Virus record (IMG/VR): IMGVR_UViG_3300006350_000965
Span: 1-21,700 of that record
Length of the DNA: 21,700 nt
Source of the DNA: a virus
Strand: one strand, 5' to 3'
Part shown: positions 1 to 9,299 of the stretch, piece by piece
Position numbering within the stretch: position 1 is the stretch's first letter
Layout: every line of letters starts with the position of its first letter
Notes under the pieces: model-generated
What the model was told of the DNA's origin: nothing
Databases searched by the model: none
What the model saw: the letters and a program-made list of their open reading frames with translations, nothing else
Made by a program: the position numbers and the translations under genes

Positions 1-840
1 TGATACCTTTCTATTCTCTTCAATTTTATTTTTAAGATACTCAGTATCTTCTAATTTCTTATCAGGAATAACAGTAATGAAAGGTTGAGATAAATCAAGA
101 TTAGCAGTGCTTTGTTCGGATAAAACTAAACCAAGTCCAGCAGCCATACCTTCCAAACATACGAATGGATGTGCTTCTCCAGAACTTAGTAGTATCATAT
201 TAGCATAAGCCGTCAGATTGTCCATAATATCTTGCTTACTCTGCTCACCAAAGTAACAAGGATCTGTCGTATCAAAAGATGGATCTGCATTGTTACCAAT
301 GAAATCAATATTCAAACCTTTCTTCTGTAAAAATGCTTGTCTCTTTCTTGGTTCTAGTTTACCGACAACAACAGATCTATCTGGATGTAATGCTTCATCA
401 TCTATAGTGTAAGCATCAGTATCAATAGCACAAGGAAGCACTGATACATTTGTACTATCAATACCTCTTCTCACAAATTCTTTTTTTATTCTATCAGATA
501 ATGATACTATATGACTCTGAGAGTTCTTGAGTAAATCATATAAAAATACATACTGAGGTTCTGGATTCTCTAGGTATGGATAATGGCTTGTGACCATTTT
601 CTTTTTACAATTTAAGTGAGGCATTACAGTTGAGTAATGATCATAATGTAAATGAACAGCATCAAAATTTCCTGAGTTGACTCTACGTACAATATCATGC
701 AAATCCTTTGTATTAATAATTACAACCTCATCACCAATCTTCTTTAACTGATTATTATAATTCCATATAAGATGTTCAACACCACCCCATCCAGTAGGAG
801 GAATGGGCATGATTCCAGGCCCAATCAATGCTATTTTCAT
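1..840 (-). CDS. GT4-type glycosyltransferase, 3' end outside window
   Basis: The gene starts at ATG 840 and stays open to the window edge, giving 280 residues without the C-terminus. The N-terminus MKIALIGPGIMPIPPTGWGG followed by VEHLIW is the classic opening of GT-B glycosyltransferases of family 4: a nucleotide-binding beta strand, then a glycine-rich acceptor loop. Near residue 240 it carries GEAHPFVCLEGMAAG, matching the E-x7-E donor-sugar motif of that family. It would transfer a sugar from an activated nucleotide donor to a growing glycan in the cytoplasm; donor and acceptor cannot be read from sequence. Its ATG overlaps the stop of the preceding gene as ATGA, so translation is probably coupled. 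It is the last visible gene of the glycan cluster. Family is confident; specificity is unknown. Confidence 0.85.
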   Translation of the reverse strand, partial: MKIALIGPGIMPIPPTGWGGVEHLIWNYNNQLKKIGDEVVIINTKDLHDIVRRVNSGNFDAVHLHYDHYSTVMPHLNCKKKMVTSHYPYLENPEPQYVFLYDLLKNSQSHIVSLSDRIKKEFVRRGIDSTNVSVLPCAIDTDAYTIDDEALHPDRSVVVGKLEPRKRQAFLQKKGLNIDFIGNNADPSFDTTDPCYFGEQSKQDIMDNLTAYANMILLSSGEAHPFVCLEGMAAGLGLVLSEQSTANLDLSQPFITVIPDKKLEDTEYLKNKIEENRKVS

Positions 841-1658
841 TCTACAAATCCTAGTTCCTGTATGAATTCATAATCTTTATGCATGTTAGCATGATTTTCA
901 AATGGTAAAAAGAGTTCGGGATTATTTTTATACACATAAGCCATAGCAATCTGTTCATTGTTAACTAAATTATTACCAACCATTTTATTTTCAAATACAT
1001 CATGGATTAGTTCAGCAAATTTTAGCATTGGTTCTTTATAACCACCCCACAGTCCAGCCATAACCCAACTTCTATTATCCCAAAGATAATCTTCACCACA
1101 ACTATCAGAATAAACTAAATCAGGATAGTAAGACATTGATGTTTGAATGATTGCTTTATCTGGATTAGCATTTATTGCTGCTAGTCCTTGTGGAGATGGG
1201 TATGGTTTATCTAAATCAGTTTCATAAAATAACCTAGACAACCCTGCATCCATCCATAGAAAAATATCAGTATCAAAATGATTTTCTTCTATAGCTCTTT
1301 TAACCCATTGAAACTTAGAAAAAATTACAAGAGGATATAGGGGATTCCTACATTCTAATCTCTCTGGATCATCAATCTTATCCTTATATTTTTTTGAGTT
1401 AAGAATCTTATTTACTTTTTGATACAGATAGAAGTAAGGTATTTCATCTATCTCATGAGTTATAATTTTAGTAGGTCTATCTGCTCTAAACTCTTCAACA
1501 AATTTCTTTGAAGAAGGATCTACATAGACAACCATGGGTGAAGGTATGCGTAGAGTATTTGCAAACCAATTGATATACTCTTCCCATTTTCTTCCATCTC
1601 CTTTTTCTTCATCCTCTCTATCAATATCATAGAGGGCAGTAACTAAAGTAGCAGTCAT
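837..1658 (-). CDS. HtrL/YibB-family protein, putative glycosyltransferase
   Basis: This 273-residue protein opens with TATLVTALYDIDRED, contains NPLYPLVIFSKFQWVKRAI and then FLWMDAGLSR near residue 133. That layout matches the HtrL/YibB (WlaTC) family found in lipopolysaccharide and capsule gene clusters. The family is thought to have a GT-A-like fold in which the acidic motif (here the D of WMDAG) acts like a DxD metal site; this is inference, because the biochemistry is poorly known. It lies 3 nt after the radical SAM gene and overlaps the next glycosyltransferase by 4 nt. The context supports a role in glycan assembly. The family match comes from motif memory. Confidence 0.7.
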   Translation of the reverse strand: MTATLVTALYDIDREDEEKGDGRKWEEYINWFANTLRIPSPMVVYVDPSSKKFVEEFRADRPTKIITHEIDEIPYFYLYQKVNKILNSKKYKDKIDDPERLECRNPLYPLVIFSKFQWVKRAIEENHFDTDIFLWMDAGLSRLFYETDLDKPYPSPQGLAAINANPDKAIIQTSMSYYPDLVYSDSCGEDYLWDNRSWVMAGLWGGYKEPMLKFAELIHDVFENKMVGNNLVNNEQIAMAYVYKNNPELFLPFENHANMHKDYEFIQELGFVE

Positions 1659-1661
1659 AAT

Positions 1662-2567
1662 TTAGTATAGTTGTGAGGGTCTTCGCCATTGTTGCCAACT
1701 AGCGGTATCAGTATAAGTAAGTCCTTCTTCACAGTAATCGCAAAGATCGGCTCCTTCTTTTCTAATTCTTTTTACAGTTTCAGAAGCTTCATATTCATCC
1801 CAAGTATTCTCTACAAGATTACCTAAGACTTCATCAAGTCCATAGTCTTGACAACAAAGGGATAATGATCCATCAGGTAATAAAACATTCTGATATACTC
1901 TAGAACAATTACCTCTAATATTTTCCTCAGGTGGAACCTTATCTTTTTTCTCTAATAATATATTCATTGCTCTACTATTAACTTGACGTATACCAACATA
2001 GAAATGATTTGTTAAGTCAGCAAGTTCTGGATGAAGATCTCCTAGACAATGGAAGTCAAGTTTATATTGACCCCATCCATTACCAGGATTCTGTATAAGG
2101 AAATTCAACATATCATAATACTCTTCACTAAGAGCCTTAATCTTTCTTCCTTCGTGCTCATATGTTTCTACTGGAATCTTTACTCCAATCATTTCATCAA
2201 ATGAACATGAAGGTAAGTGTATATGTAATTCTCTATAATTAATATCTTTAATTTTCATCCAATCTTCTTTTTTTAATCCAACTAAAGTTGTATTTAAAAG
2301 AATACTATACCCTCTTTCAGCAGCATGTAATATCATATCAGCAGTATCTGGAGCAAGGAATGGTTCCACATATCCAGTAAAATTTAATCCAACATGTAAT
2401 GGTATAGTACTAAGACATTTTTTAAATGTCTCTAAGGTCATGATAGTATCTTTATCAGCACCTATTCTCTCTCTATATCTTTTAATTAAAGTTGATTGAG
2501 GACAATACTCACATACATTCGAGCACCCAATTCTAGGTGTAATCTCTATGTTATGTTTTAGATTCAT
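1662..2567 (-). CDS. Radical SAM protein with SPASM-like C-terminus
   Basis: The 301-residue product has the radical SAM signature C-x3-C-x2-C at C15, C19 and C22 (GCSNVCEYCPQ), which binds a 4Fe-4S cluster and S-adenosylmethionine. The C-terminus holds further cysteines near 221, 238/239, 276 and 279 (SLSLCCQDYG, LCDYCEEG). This fits a SPASM or twitch auxiliary cluster domain as seen in enzymes modifying peptides or sugars. Its substrate is not evident. It lies between a GT-D-like gene (ATGA overlap at its start) and an HtrL-type gene (3-nt gap), so a role in modifying a sugar, or a peptide linked to the glycan, is plausible but inferred. Oxygen-sensitive chemistry in a phage of an oxygenic phototroph is noteworthy. 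Confidence 0.85.
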   Translation of the reverse strand: MNLKHNIEITPRIGCSNVCEYCPQSTLIKRYRERIGADKDTIMTLETFKKCLSTIPLHVGLNFTGYVEPFLAPDTADMILHAAERGYSILLNTTLVGLKKEDWMKIKDINYRELHIHLPSCSFDEMIGVKIPVETYEHEGRKIKALSEEYYDMLNFLIQNPGNGWGQYKLDFHCLGDLHPELADLTNHFYVGIRQVNSRAMNILLEKKDKVPPEENIRGNCSRVYQNVLLPDGSLSLCCQDYGLDEVLGNLVENTWDEYEASETVKRIRKEGADLCDYCEEGLTYTDTASWQQWRRPSQLY

Positions 2568-3430
2568 TCTTCTATTCTCTCCAGAATAACTTCTTTACCG
2601 ATTCTATTATACTGAAGATAATCTACACCATTATAAATGGGGTCTTCATCAATTTGATAGTTAGTCCAATCACCAAAGTAAGGACGATTAACATCAATGA
2701 TTCCTGCAATAGCATCTATAGAAGATCCTACATCAAGAAACACTGCATCAGTATACTTCTTCAGCCTATGTAGTAGACCAGACTTAACATGTCCTATACC
2801 TACTAGGAATATTTTAGAAGTAGAATTTTTAAGTTGTTCACCAACCATTTTTTCTGTTGCATCAAGATCATCACAAGCAAACTTCTGAGGAATAGTAATG
2901 TAGTCTTCAAACTTTTCAATACCCAAATAATCTTGATACTGTTCTGCTTCTAAAATATTTTCAATAATATTTAATTTAGTATTAGCACCAAGTAAACCTA
3001 TCTTTCCTGCAAAAGTTTCTAGTAACCATTTGTTAGCAACTAGACCATACCCATACTCTGCAGGGTAATCAATCTTCCTAGCAATTACTTCTTTGAAATT
3101 AGCCATGTTCTCTGGATATATTTCACAAGTATAGTAATCACATAATTGTGCACCTCTTACAAATGCTTCATGATCTATTTCTTCATAAGGTTTTCCTAAA
3201 GCCCTCTTACCAGGTGTTGCACTCCCAACAGATTTTTTCTGTAAGAAATAATAATCTCCATCACCAAATTTATAAAACGTTTTACTCTCACCCTTATCTA
3301 CAAGATCAACTAAGAGAGATTTAAACTCTTCTAATTTTTCTTGGAATTTTGGAAACGCAGTTTTATCACCAAAACAATAATGGGAATCTAAATTTTCAGA
3401 TCCCTCAATTTTATACATGCTTAGATACAT
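2564..3430 (-). CDS. GT-D/DUF1792-like protein, putative glycosyltransferase
   Basis: I place the start at ATG 3430 (288 residues), because GGGAG lies 7 nt upstream and the ATG begins 2 nt after the preceding stop. A TTG at 3454 would add eight residues and overlap that gene. The protein has FYKFGDGDYYFLQ at 53-64 and IFLVGIGHVKSGLL then VFLDVGSSID at 207-239. These resemble the GDGE and late glycine/aspartate motifs of GT-D fold enzymes (DUF1792), which add glucose in glycoprotein and polysaccharide assembly. The resemblance is partial and from memory, so function is tentative. The gene overlaps the following radical SAM gene by 4 nt (ATGA). Confidence 0.6.
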   Translation of the reverse strand: MYLSMYKIEGSENLDSHYCFGDKTAFPKFQEKLEEFKSLLVDLVDKGESKTFYKFGDGDYYFLQKKSVGSATPGKRALGKPYEEIDHEAFVRGAQLCDYYTCEIYPENMANFKEVIARKIDYPAEYGYGLVANKWLLETFAGKIGLLGANTKLNIIENILEAEQYQDYLGIEKFEDYITIPQKFACDDLDATEKMVGEQLKNSTSKIFLVGIGHVKSGLLHRLKKYTDAVFLDVGSSIDAIAGIIDVNRPYFGDWTNYQIDEDPIYNGVDYLQYNRIGKEVILERIEE

Positions 3431-3432
3431 AG

Positions 3433-4596
3433 TTACTCCCAGAACCTCCACCAAGGTTTTTCTATTTCTACAGGTTGTGCTTTTTCTTCAAAATATTTCA
3501 AGACCCAATATACAACGTAATCAATATCCTCATCATTCATACCAGGATGACATGGTAAACTAATTAGTTTTTTCCATTCTACATTTGCTACAGGATAATC
3601 ACGTTGATTCATATCCTTAACAACATTATATAAATGGAGTGGTTTGAAATGCACACTAGTATGTATCTTCTTATCAGCAAGGTAATCTATAAGATCATCA
3701 CGCACTTCTGGATCTACTTTAGCACAGTAATACTGAACAGTTTCACTATGTGGAGGTGCTTGAATAACATCACCTAACTCTTCATTATATCTCTTCTGTA
3801 CGTGTCTTCTCCATTCTAAATTCTTAGGCAACTTTTTCATTTGCTCCAAACAAATTGCTGCTTGAAGATCAATCATATAACACTTATAACCTAATAGGTC
3901 TACTTCATAATCCCAAGAATAGCCAGGCTTTCCTGTTAGACCATCATCTTTTTTAACTCTAGAATATGTACTAGTAATTCCTAACCAAGTCATAGGAACT
4001 AACTTATCATATAACTCTTTATCATTTGTAGTAATCATACCACCATCACCACAAGGCATTGTTTTAACTGCTTGGAAAGACCAGACAGCAACATCACCCT
4101 TTGTACCTGCACCTTCTGTATAACAACTGTGTGCACAATCTTCTATAATTAATCCATCATAAAACTTACGGATCTCATCTATAGGAGCAGGAACACCTGC
4201 CTGATTTACAGCAATGATTGCTTTAGTATTAGGTTTTAAACTTTTCCTTACATCCTCTGGATCTAAACACATTGTAACTGGATCTACATCTACAATATTA
4301 GATGTACAATTATTCCATAAAGGAACAACAGCAGTAGTCATAAAAGATATAGTAGGATTAATAATATCACAATCTTTAATTCCAAGTGCTTTCAAAACTA
4401 AGTCTTGTCCACTGGTAGCACTATTAACTGCTACAGCATACTTAGCACCTACCATCTCAGCAAACTCTTTTTCAAACTGAGCAACCTTAGGGCCTTTACC
4501 CCACCAACCACTTTCAATTGATTCTCTAATAGCATTTACTTCTTCGTCTCCACCAACTGGACGAAGAACAGGTAACATGGTGTCTCTAATTTCCAT
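3433..4596 (-). CDS. DegT/DnrJ/EryC1/StrS sugar aminotransferase
   Basis: This 387-residue PLP-dependent enzyme is full length for its family. The expected catalytic residues are visible: D153 in IIEDCAHS, which pairs with the pyridine nitrogen, and K178 in SFQAVKTMPCGDGG, which forms the Schiff base. GWWGKGPKVAQFE at 31-43 is the family's N-terminal substrate loop. Such enzymes move an amino group from glutamate or glutamine to a keto-sugar nucleotide. Here the keto sugar could come from rfbB/rfbC or gmd, but which one is not shown. The ATG is 1 nt after the preceding stop. The C-terminus is Trp-rich (KPWWRFWE), which is unusual. Confidence 0.9.
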   Translation of the reverse strand: MEIRDTMLPVLRPVGGDEEVNAIRESIESGWWGKGPKVAQFEKEFAEMVGAKYAVAVNSATSGQDLVLKALGIKDCDIINPTISFMTTAVVPLWNNCTSNIVDVDPVTMCLDPEDVRKSLKPNTKAIIAVNQAGVPAPIDEIRKFYDGLIIEDCAHSCYTEGAGTKGDVAVWSFQAVKTMPCGDGGMITTNDKELYDKLVPMTWLGITSTYSRVKKDDGLTGKPGYSWDYEVDLLGYKCYMIDLQAAICLEQMKKLPKNLEWRRHVQKRYNEELGDVIQAPPHSETVQYYCAKVDPEVRDDLIDYLADKKIHTSVHFKPLHLYNVVKDMNQRDYPVANVEWKKLISLPCHPGMNDEDIDYVVYWVLKYFEEKAQPVEIEKPWWRFWE

Positions 4597-4597
4597 T

Positions 4598-5260
4598 TTA
4601 ATTTAACTTATAAAGATTATGATCTGTATCATTATTTACTGTGCCTAAAATTTCATACTTTTCAGTCATCTTAGGTAGGCCTAATTGATTCCATTTAGGT
4701 TCACTTAATATAGCACAGTTTGTAACTTTTGGCAAAACAGTAAACATTTGTTCAACCTCCTCAGGAACATGATCATTTCCATGAAAGAAATTTAAGATTG
4801 AAACACATTCAAAAACTGGTCGATCAAAGTGACCAAAGAAATCTATAAAGGTTCTAAAGTTTCCAATGTATCCATATTTCTGCTCACCATAATGATGTTC
4901 AAAAGCAACATCAGATGTTCTCACACAATCTTCTCTAGGATCTACACCTACAGAAAATATATCATTCTTATTACATAGGAAAGAGAAATGATTATTAGCA
5001 CATCCCATATCTAAATTAGATTTGATATTGTTCTTCTTAAAAAGATCAATTACTTCCATCCAAAAATCATACCTTGTGTGTTTAGCATAGGCATCTTCCT
5101 TATAAAAATCAGTAACACCTTCATCATCAAAGTGACCTACACAATTTGCATGCCATCTGATATCTTGATTATTACTATACCATCCACGTGTCTGAATGAT
5201 ATTATCATATGAATAGTCATTATAACTACTCATCATATTAAAGATAGTACTCTTTTCCAT
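4598..5260 (-). CDS. Putative class I SAM-dependent methyltransferase
   Basis: The preferred start is ATG 5260 (220 residues), which forms TAATG with the upstream stop; a TTG at 5266 would add two residues. Residues 83-90 (LDMGCANN) resemble motif I of class I methyltransferases, and VGVDPRED at 104-111 fits motif II with the acidic residue that binds the SAM ribose. The later SILNFFHG could be motif IV. The first 80 residues contain several Trp, Tyr and His and match nothing I recognise. Methylation of a sugar or lipid head is a reasonable guess from the neighbours. No Shine-Dalgarno is visible, so expression is probably by coupled re-initiation. Confidence 0.65.
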   Translation of the reverse strand: MEKSTIFNMMSSYNDYSYDNIIQTRGWYSNNQDIRWHANCVGHFDDEGVTDFYKEDAYAKHTRYDFWMEVIDLFKKNNIKSNLDMGCANNHFSFLCNKNDIFSVGVDPREDCVRTSDVAFEHHYGEQKYGYIGNFRTFIDFFGHFDRPVFECVSILNFFHGNDHVPEEVEQMFTVLPKVTNCAILSEPKWNQLGLPKMTEKYEILGTVNNDTDHNLYKLN

Positions 5261-5961
5261 TAGCAAATATGAAAGTTACTTAAGTCATTAGTTTTACCAC
5301 TTCGTTCCCATTCATTACGAACGATACCTAGCCAATCAAGTATTTCATATTGTACTTTCTTCTCATGAATAAACTCATAAAGATGTACCTCTGATGAAAT
5401 ATGTTTATCAGAAAGTTCTTGTAATCTATCAGCACTATACTGAGCATACTCTAACATATCACCAGTCTTCATAGAGAAGTATGTATCATTAAAATTATCT
5501 TTATCATTACATCTAACTGCACCATCAAAATATATGTGACAATTTTGTACGACAACCGCACCTTTAGATGCTGCACTTCTTTCAAATGAATAAGGACAAG
5601 TCCACATTCTTCTTCCAGTTACATAAGCAATGTTTTCATATTGAGGAAGGTCATCTTTGAGTTCTGCTAATGCTTCATTCAACATTAATAATTCACCACA
5701 ACCTTTATTTTTTGTACCTGCATTAGCTTCACTTCCTAATGATATAATTTCTATGTTAGAAAAATATTCTCTTATCTCAGGGTTCTTAATTTCATTAGGA
5801 TCATCAATAGTATTTTCAACCAATACCATATCATAATTACTAGGCATTATCCTTTCAAGTTGTTGAACTGTTTGATAATATTCCAGTTCTCTATAATCAC
5901 ATATAGATGGTAGAAGTTGTTCAGGCCTAATAGAACAAAATACCAACGCTAAATTTTTCAT
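5260..5961 (-). CDS. Unknown protein, possible glycosyltransferase
   Basis: The 233-residue protein begins [15 protein letters not shown]. It contains NAGTKNKGCGELLMLNEAL near residue 80 and NIAYVTGRRMW near residue 112. The NKGxGE and I-x-x-TGRR/Y pattern is seen in some poorly characterised transferases of surface-polysaccharide loci, where the TGR strand sits in a GT-A-like core. That is an analogy, not a firm assignment. It has no signal peptide or membrane segment, so it should be cytoplasmic. It overlaps fcl by 4 nt (ATGA) and its stop overlaps the methyltransferase ATG (TAATG), which ties it to the glycan pathway. Confidence 0.5.
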   Translation of the reverse strand: MKNLALVFCSIRPEQLLPSICDYRELEYYQTVQQLERIMPSNYDMVLVENTIDDPNEIKNPEIREYFSNIEIISLGSEANAGTKNKGCGELLMLNEALAELKDDLPQYENIAYVTGRRMWTCPYSFERSAASKGAVVVQNCHIYFDGAVRCNDKDNFNDTYFSMKTGDMLEYAQYSADRLQELSDKHISSEVHLYEFIHEKKVQYEILDWLGIVRNEWERSGKTNDLSNFHIC

Positions 5962-6863
5962 TTTATATAATCCTGATAAGTTGATTCAATACCGTCACGT
6001 AAACTAATAGTAGGTTTCCAACCCATTGATTTAATCTTACTTACATCAAGAACCTTACGTGGAGTACCATTAGGTTTGGATGTATCCCATTCTATTTCTT
6101 TACTTCCAACAACACTACCAACAGTTTCAGCAAGTTCTTTGATAGTTACATCTTCTCCTGTACCTACATTGATTGGTGATGCATCACTATACTGATTCAT
6201 TAAAAGATAAAGTGCTTCTGCTAAATCATCTACATGAAGAAATTCTCTCATAGCAGATCCGTCACCCCATAGAGTAACTTTATCTTCTGCTTCATGAAAC
6301 TTACGTATCATAGCAGGGAGAACATGTGAATTTTCTAGATCGTAATTATCATTTGGCCCATATAGATTTGTAGGCATTACTGATATAGCATCAAAACCAT
6401 ACTGTTGACGATATGCCTGACACATTTTAATACCTGCAATCTTAGCAGTAGAATATGCATCATTACTAGGTTCTAAAGCACCAGTCATTAGTTCTTCTTC
6501 TTTGATTGGTTGGTTAGCAAACTTAGGATAGATGCAAGATGAACCTAAGAAGATAAGTTTCTTTGCACCATAACGATAAGCACAATCTATGATGTTAGTT
6601 TGAATCATCAAGTTATCATAGATGAAGTGGGCTGGTGATGCACTATTAGCACCTATACCACCTACCTTTGCAGCAGCAAGGAAGACATATTCTGGTTGAT
6701 TAAGTCTAAAGAATTGTTCTACTCTACTCTGAACTGTTAGATCCCAGTGAGATGAAGGTGAAGAAATTATATTATAAAATCTTTTTTTCTTAAGCATTCT
6801 AACTATTGCAGATCCTACAAGTCCTGTATTACCTGCAACATAAAATTTACTATTACTGTCCAT
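5958..6863 (-). CDS. fcl: GDP-L-fucose synthase (GDP-4-keto-6-deoxymannose epimerase/reductase)
   Basis: This short-chain dehydrogenase converts GDP-4-keto-6-deoxy-D-mannose to GDP-L-fucose with NADPH. The NADP-binding loop is GNTGLVG at 11-17. The catalytic set is S108 (LGSSCIYPK), Y137 and K141 (NDAYSTAK), spaced as in the E. coli enzyme. YGPNDNYD, the conserved NLYGP region, is present. I choose ATG 6863 (301 residues), which overlaps gmd by 11 nt; a TTG at 6881 would add six residues with no better ribosome site. Together with gmd it completes GDP-fucose synthesis from GDP-mannose. Length is slightly below the usual 310-320. Confidence 0.95.
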   Translation of the reverse strand: MDSNSKFYVAGNTGLVGSAIVRMLKKKRFYNIISSPSSHWDLTVQSRVEQFFRLNQPEYVFLAAAKVGGIGANSASPAHFIYDNLMIQTNIIDCAYRYGAKKLIFLGSSCIYPKFANQPIKEEELMTGALEPSNDAYSTAKIAGIKMCQAYRQQYGFDAISVMPTNLYGPNDNYDLENSHVLPAMIRKFHEAEDKVTLWGDGSAMREFLHVDDLAEALYLLMNQYSDASPINVGTGEDVTIKELAETVGSVVGSKEIEWDTSKPNGTPRKVLDVSKIKSMGWKPTISLRDGIESTYQDYIK

Positions 6864-7857
6864 AAAGTACCATGTCCTCAATTAATTCATCAAAGGTTAT
6901 TTTAGGTTCCCAACCTAATTTTTCTTTTGCTTTAGTAGGGTCTCCTAACAAAGACTCAACTTCAGCTGGTCTAAAGTATCTAGGGTTGACTTTAATGACC
7001 GTTTTCTGGGTAGTTAAATCATAACCAAATTCATCCATTCCCTCACCTCTCCACTCTATTTTAAAACCGAAGAAGGGTGCTACTTTATTAACAAAATCTT
7101 TAACAGAGTATTGTTCTCCAGTAGCGATAACATAATCATCTGGTTCATCTTGCTGAAGCATTAACCACATTGCTTCAACATAATCCTTTGCATGACCCCA
7201 ATCTCTTTTTGCATTAAGATTACCAAGTTCTAATATGCTTTGAAGTCCAACAGATATTTTTGATAGACCTTTTGAAATCTTACGAGTTACAAATGTCTCA
7301 CCTCTTCTTGGGCTCTCATGGTTAAAAAGAATACCAGTGCTGCAATGCATTCCATATGATTCACGATAATTTTTAATTATCCAATACCCATATAGTTTAG
7401 CAACACCATATGGAGAACGTGGATGGAAAGGAGTGGTTTCTGTTTGTGGTGTTGCTTGCACAAGACCATAAAGTTCTGATGTAGATGCTTGATATATTCT
7501 AACATCTTTCTCCATTCCTAGTGATCTAACTGCCTCAAGAACTCTAAGAGTTCCCATAGCATCTACCTGTCCAGTATATTCTGGTATCTCAAAAGAAACT
7601 TTTACATGACTCTGAGCACCTAGATTGTATATCTCTTGCGGTTTAACTTTTTGAATAATACTAATCAAACTAAAAGCATCAGTTAGATCACCAAAATGAA
7701 GTTTTAGTTTTGGATAGATATGATCTATTCTATCTGTATTAATTAATGAAGCACGACGAACAATTCCGTGTACCTCATATCCTTTTTCTAATAGTAGTTC
7801 AGCAAGGTAAGAACCATCCTGTCCTGTAATACCTGTTATTAAGGCAACTTTAGTCAT
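6853..7857 (-). CDS. gmd: GDP-mannose 4,6-dehydratase
   Basis: The 334-residue product carries the extended-SDR Rossmann loop GITGQDG at 9-15. Its active-site residues T126 and E128 (QASTSELYG), Y150 and K154 (SPYGVAK) match the E. coli enzyme with a constant offset of six. [16 protein letters not shown] and the C-terminal [11 protein letters not shown] segment are hallmarks of GMD. It dehydrates GDP-mannose to GDP-4-keto-6-deoxymannose using bound NADP. It overlaps rfbC by 8 nt and fcl by 11 nt. GDP-mannose itself would have to come from the host, because no manC-type nucleotidyltransferase is seen in the window. Confidence 0.97.
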   Translation of the reverse strand: MTKVALITGITGQDGSYLAELLLEKGYEVHGIVRRASLINTDRIDHIYPKLKLHFGDLTDAFSLISIIQKVKPQEIYNLGAQSHVKVSFEIPEYTGQVDAMGTLRVLEAVRSLGMEKDVRIYQASTSELYGLVQATPQTETTPFHPRSPYGVAKLYGYWIIKNYRESYGMHCSTGILFNHESPRRGETFVTRKISKGLSKISVGLQSILELGNLNAKRDWGHAKDYVEAMWLMLQQDEPDDYVIATGEQYSVKDFVNKVAPFFGFKIEWRGEGMDEFGYDLTTQKTVIKVNPRYFRPAEVESLLGDPTKAKEKLGWEPKITFDELIEDMVLYGQ

Positions 7858-8383
7858 ACTTTTTACACTCTTCGAAGAAATGTCCCCTCATATCTTTAAG
7901 AGAAAGAATAGGATCACCATCAAGTGGCCATTCTATATCTACAGAATTCCACATCAAAGTTCTTTGATGTTGTGGGTAATAATAATCAGTACATTTATAT
8001 TGAAACTCTGCAGTATCACTTAGAGTATAAAACCCATGAGCAAAACCAGGAGGAATCCAAAGTAATTGTTCTGGTCTATCTAGTACTATACCAAGAGACT
8101 TACCGAATGTCTCAGAATGTTTTCTTATATCAACAAATGCATCATATACAGCACCCTGAGTACAACGAATCAGTTTACCTTGAGGATGTTCTATTTGATA
8201 ATGAAGACCTCTTAGTACACCCTTAGAAGACTTTGAATGATTGTCTTGAACAAATTCATAGAAACCAATTTCTTTTTGAATTGCTTGTTCACTATAAGAT
8301 TCCATAAAGAATCCTCTATCATCTTCAAACCTATCTACAGTAATAAGTAAGACATCAGCCAGACTAGTTGCTTCTACTTTCAT
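7850..8383 (-). CDS. rfbC: dTDP-4-dehydrorhamnose 3,5-epimerase
   Basis: This 177-residue cupin-fold enzyme has RGFFMESY at 23-30, the active-site GVLRGLHYQ with catalytic H61, and [16 protein letters not shown], all diagnostic of RfbC/RmlC. It epimerises C3 and C5 of dTDP-4-keto-6-deoxyglucose. The start ATG lies inside the end of rfbB (20-nt overlap) and its stop overlaps the gmd ATG, so it is made from the same transcript. The usual last enzyme, the reductase rfbD, is not found downstream, so the product may be completed by a host reductase or diverted to another sugar. Confidence 0.96.
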   Translation of the reverse strand: MKVEATSLADVLLITVDRFEDDRGFFMESYSEQAIQKEIGFYEFVQDNHSKSSKGVLRGLHYQIEHPQGKLIRCTQGAVYDAFVDIRKHSETFGKSLGIVLDRPEQLLWIPPGFAHGFYTLSDTAEFQYKCTDYYYPQHQRTLMWNSVDIEWPLDGDPILSLKDMRGHFFEECKKYD

Positions 8384-9299
8384 ACCATTGTATTGTTTTT
8401 AATAATCCCTCCTCCAGACTATGCTTAGGAGAAAAATTTAATTCAGAGCTTATTTTACCATTACTAATAGAATATCGCAAGTCATGGCCTGGTCTATCAT
8501 CAACATATTCTATCAAATCCTCACTTGCATTCATCATTTTAATAATAGTCTTTACAAGATCGTTATTTGTAACCTCACATTCTCCACCAATATTATATTT
8601 TTCTCCTACCTTACCATTATTAAAGACATTAAGAATACCTTCACAATGATCTTCAACATAAATCCAGTCTCTTATATTCTCACCTGCACCATACACAGGT
8701 ATCTTTTTACCCTCTAATATATTAGTAATTGTTTTAGGAATTAATTTTTCTAGATGCTGTCTAGGGCCATAATTATTAGAACAATTAGTAATAATAGTTG
8801 GGAGACCATACGTATTATGATAGGCCTGTACAAAATGGTCACTTGCTGCTTTAGATGCTGAGTAAGGATTTTGAGGATCGTATGCTGTCATCTCAGTAAA
8901 GGATTGATCATACCATTTAAGAGAACCATATACCTCATCAGTAGATATGTGATGAAATCTTTCAATATCATATTTTAATGATAAGTTAAGTAAGTTAACA
9001 GTTCCATTTATATTAGTACTAATAAACTTTGAGCAATCTTTAATTGAATTATCTACATGACTTTCAGCAGCAAAATGAAAAATAGTTTTTGGTTTATATG
9101 TTTTAAAAATGTAATCACCATAATGCTCATCTATTATATTTACGTTACAAAATTCAATTGGAAGATCTTTTATATTTTCATAATCTGATGCATAACTCAG
9201 ATTATCAATGCAAACAATTTTTTCAGAGAATGAATTAACTGCTTGATGTAAAAAATTACTACCTATAAATCCTGCACCACCTGTAACAAAAATAGTCAT
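8364..9299 (-). CDS. rfbB: dTDP-glucose 4,6-dehydratase
   Basis: The 311-residue product has the NAD-binding loop GGAGFIG at 7-13. The catalytic triplet T120-D121-E122 (HHISTDEVYGS) and Y146/K150 (NPYSASKAASDH) are present, as are NCSNNYGPRQ and RDWIYVEDHC, typical of RmlB. It converts dTDP-glucose to dTDP-4-keto-6-deoxyglucose. It is shorter than most bacterial RmlB (about 340-360), mainly through compact loops, but no key residue is missing. The ATG overlaps the rfbA stop as TAATG, so translation is coupled. Confidence 0.96.
   Translation of the reverse strand: MTIFVTGGAGFIGSNFLHQAVNSFSEKIVCIDNLSYASDYENIKDLPIEFCNVNIIDEHYGDYIFKTYKPKTIFHFAAESHVDNSIKDCSKFISTNINGTVNLLNLSLKYDIERFHHISTDEVYGSLKWYDQSFTEMTAYDPQNPYSASKAASDHFVQAYHNTYGLPTIITNCSNNYGPRQHLEKLIPKTITNILEGKKIPVYGAGENIRDWIYVEDHCEGILNVFNNGKVGEKYNIGGECEVTNNDLVKTIIKMMNASEDLIEYVDDRPGHDLRYSISNGKISSELNFSPKHSLEEGLLKTIQWYESRSN

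Noticed and set aside
3431-3454. Longer N-terminus of the GT-D-like gene from TTG 3454
   Set aside because: ATG 3430 has a better ribosome site and fits the pattern of abutting genes; the same reasoning removes non-ATG or overlong starts at 5266, 6881, 11187, 14016, 17054, 18049, 18306 and 18807.
7924-8226. 100-codon open frame on the plus strand
   Set aside because: Antisense to rfbC, no recognisable protein features, and all real genes around it are leftward and coupled.
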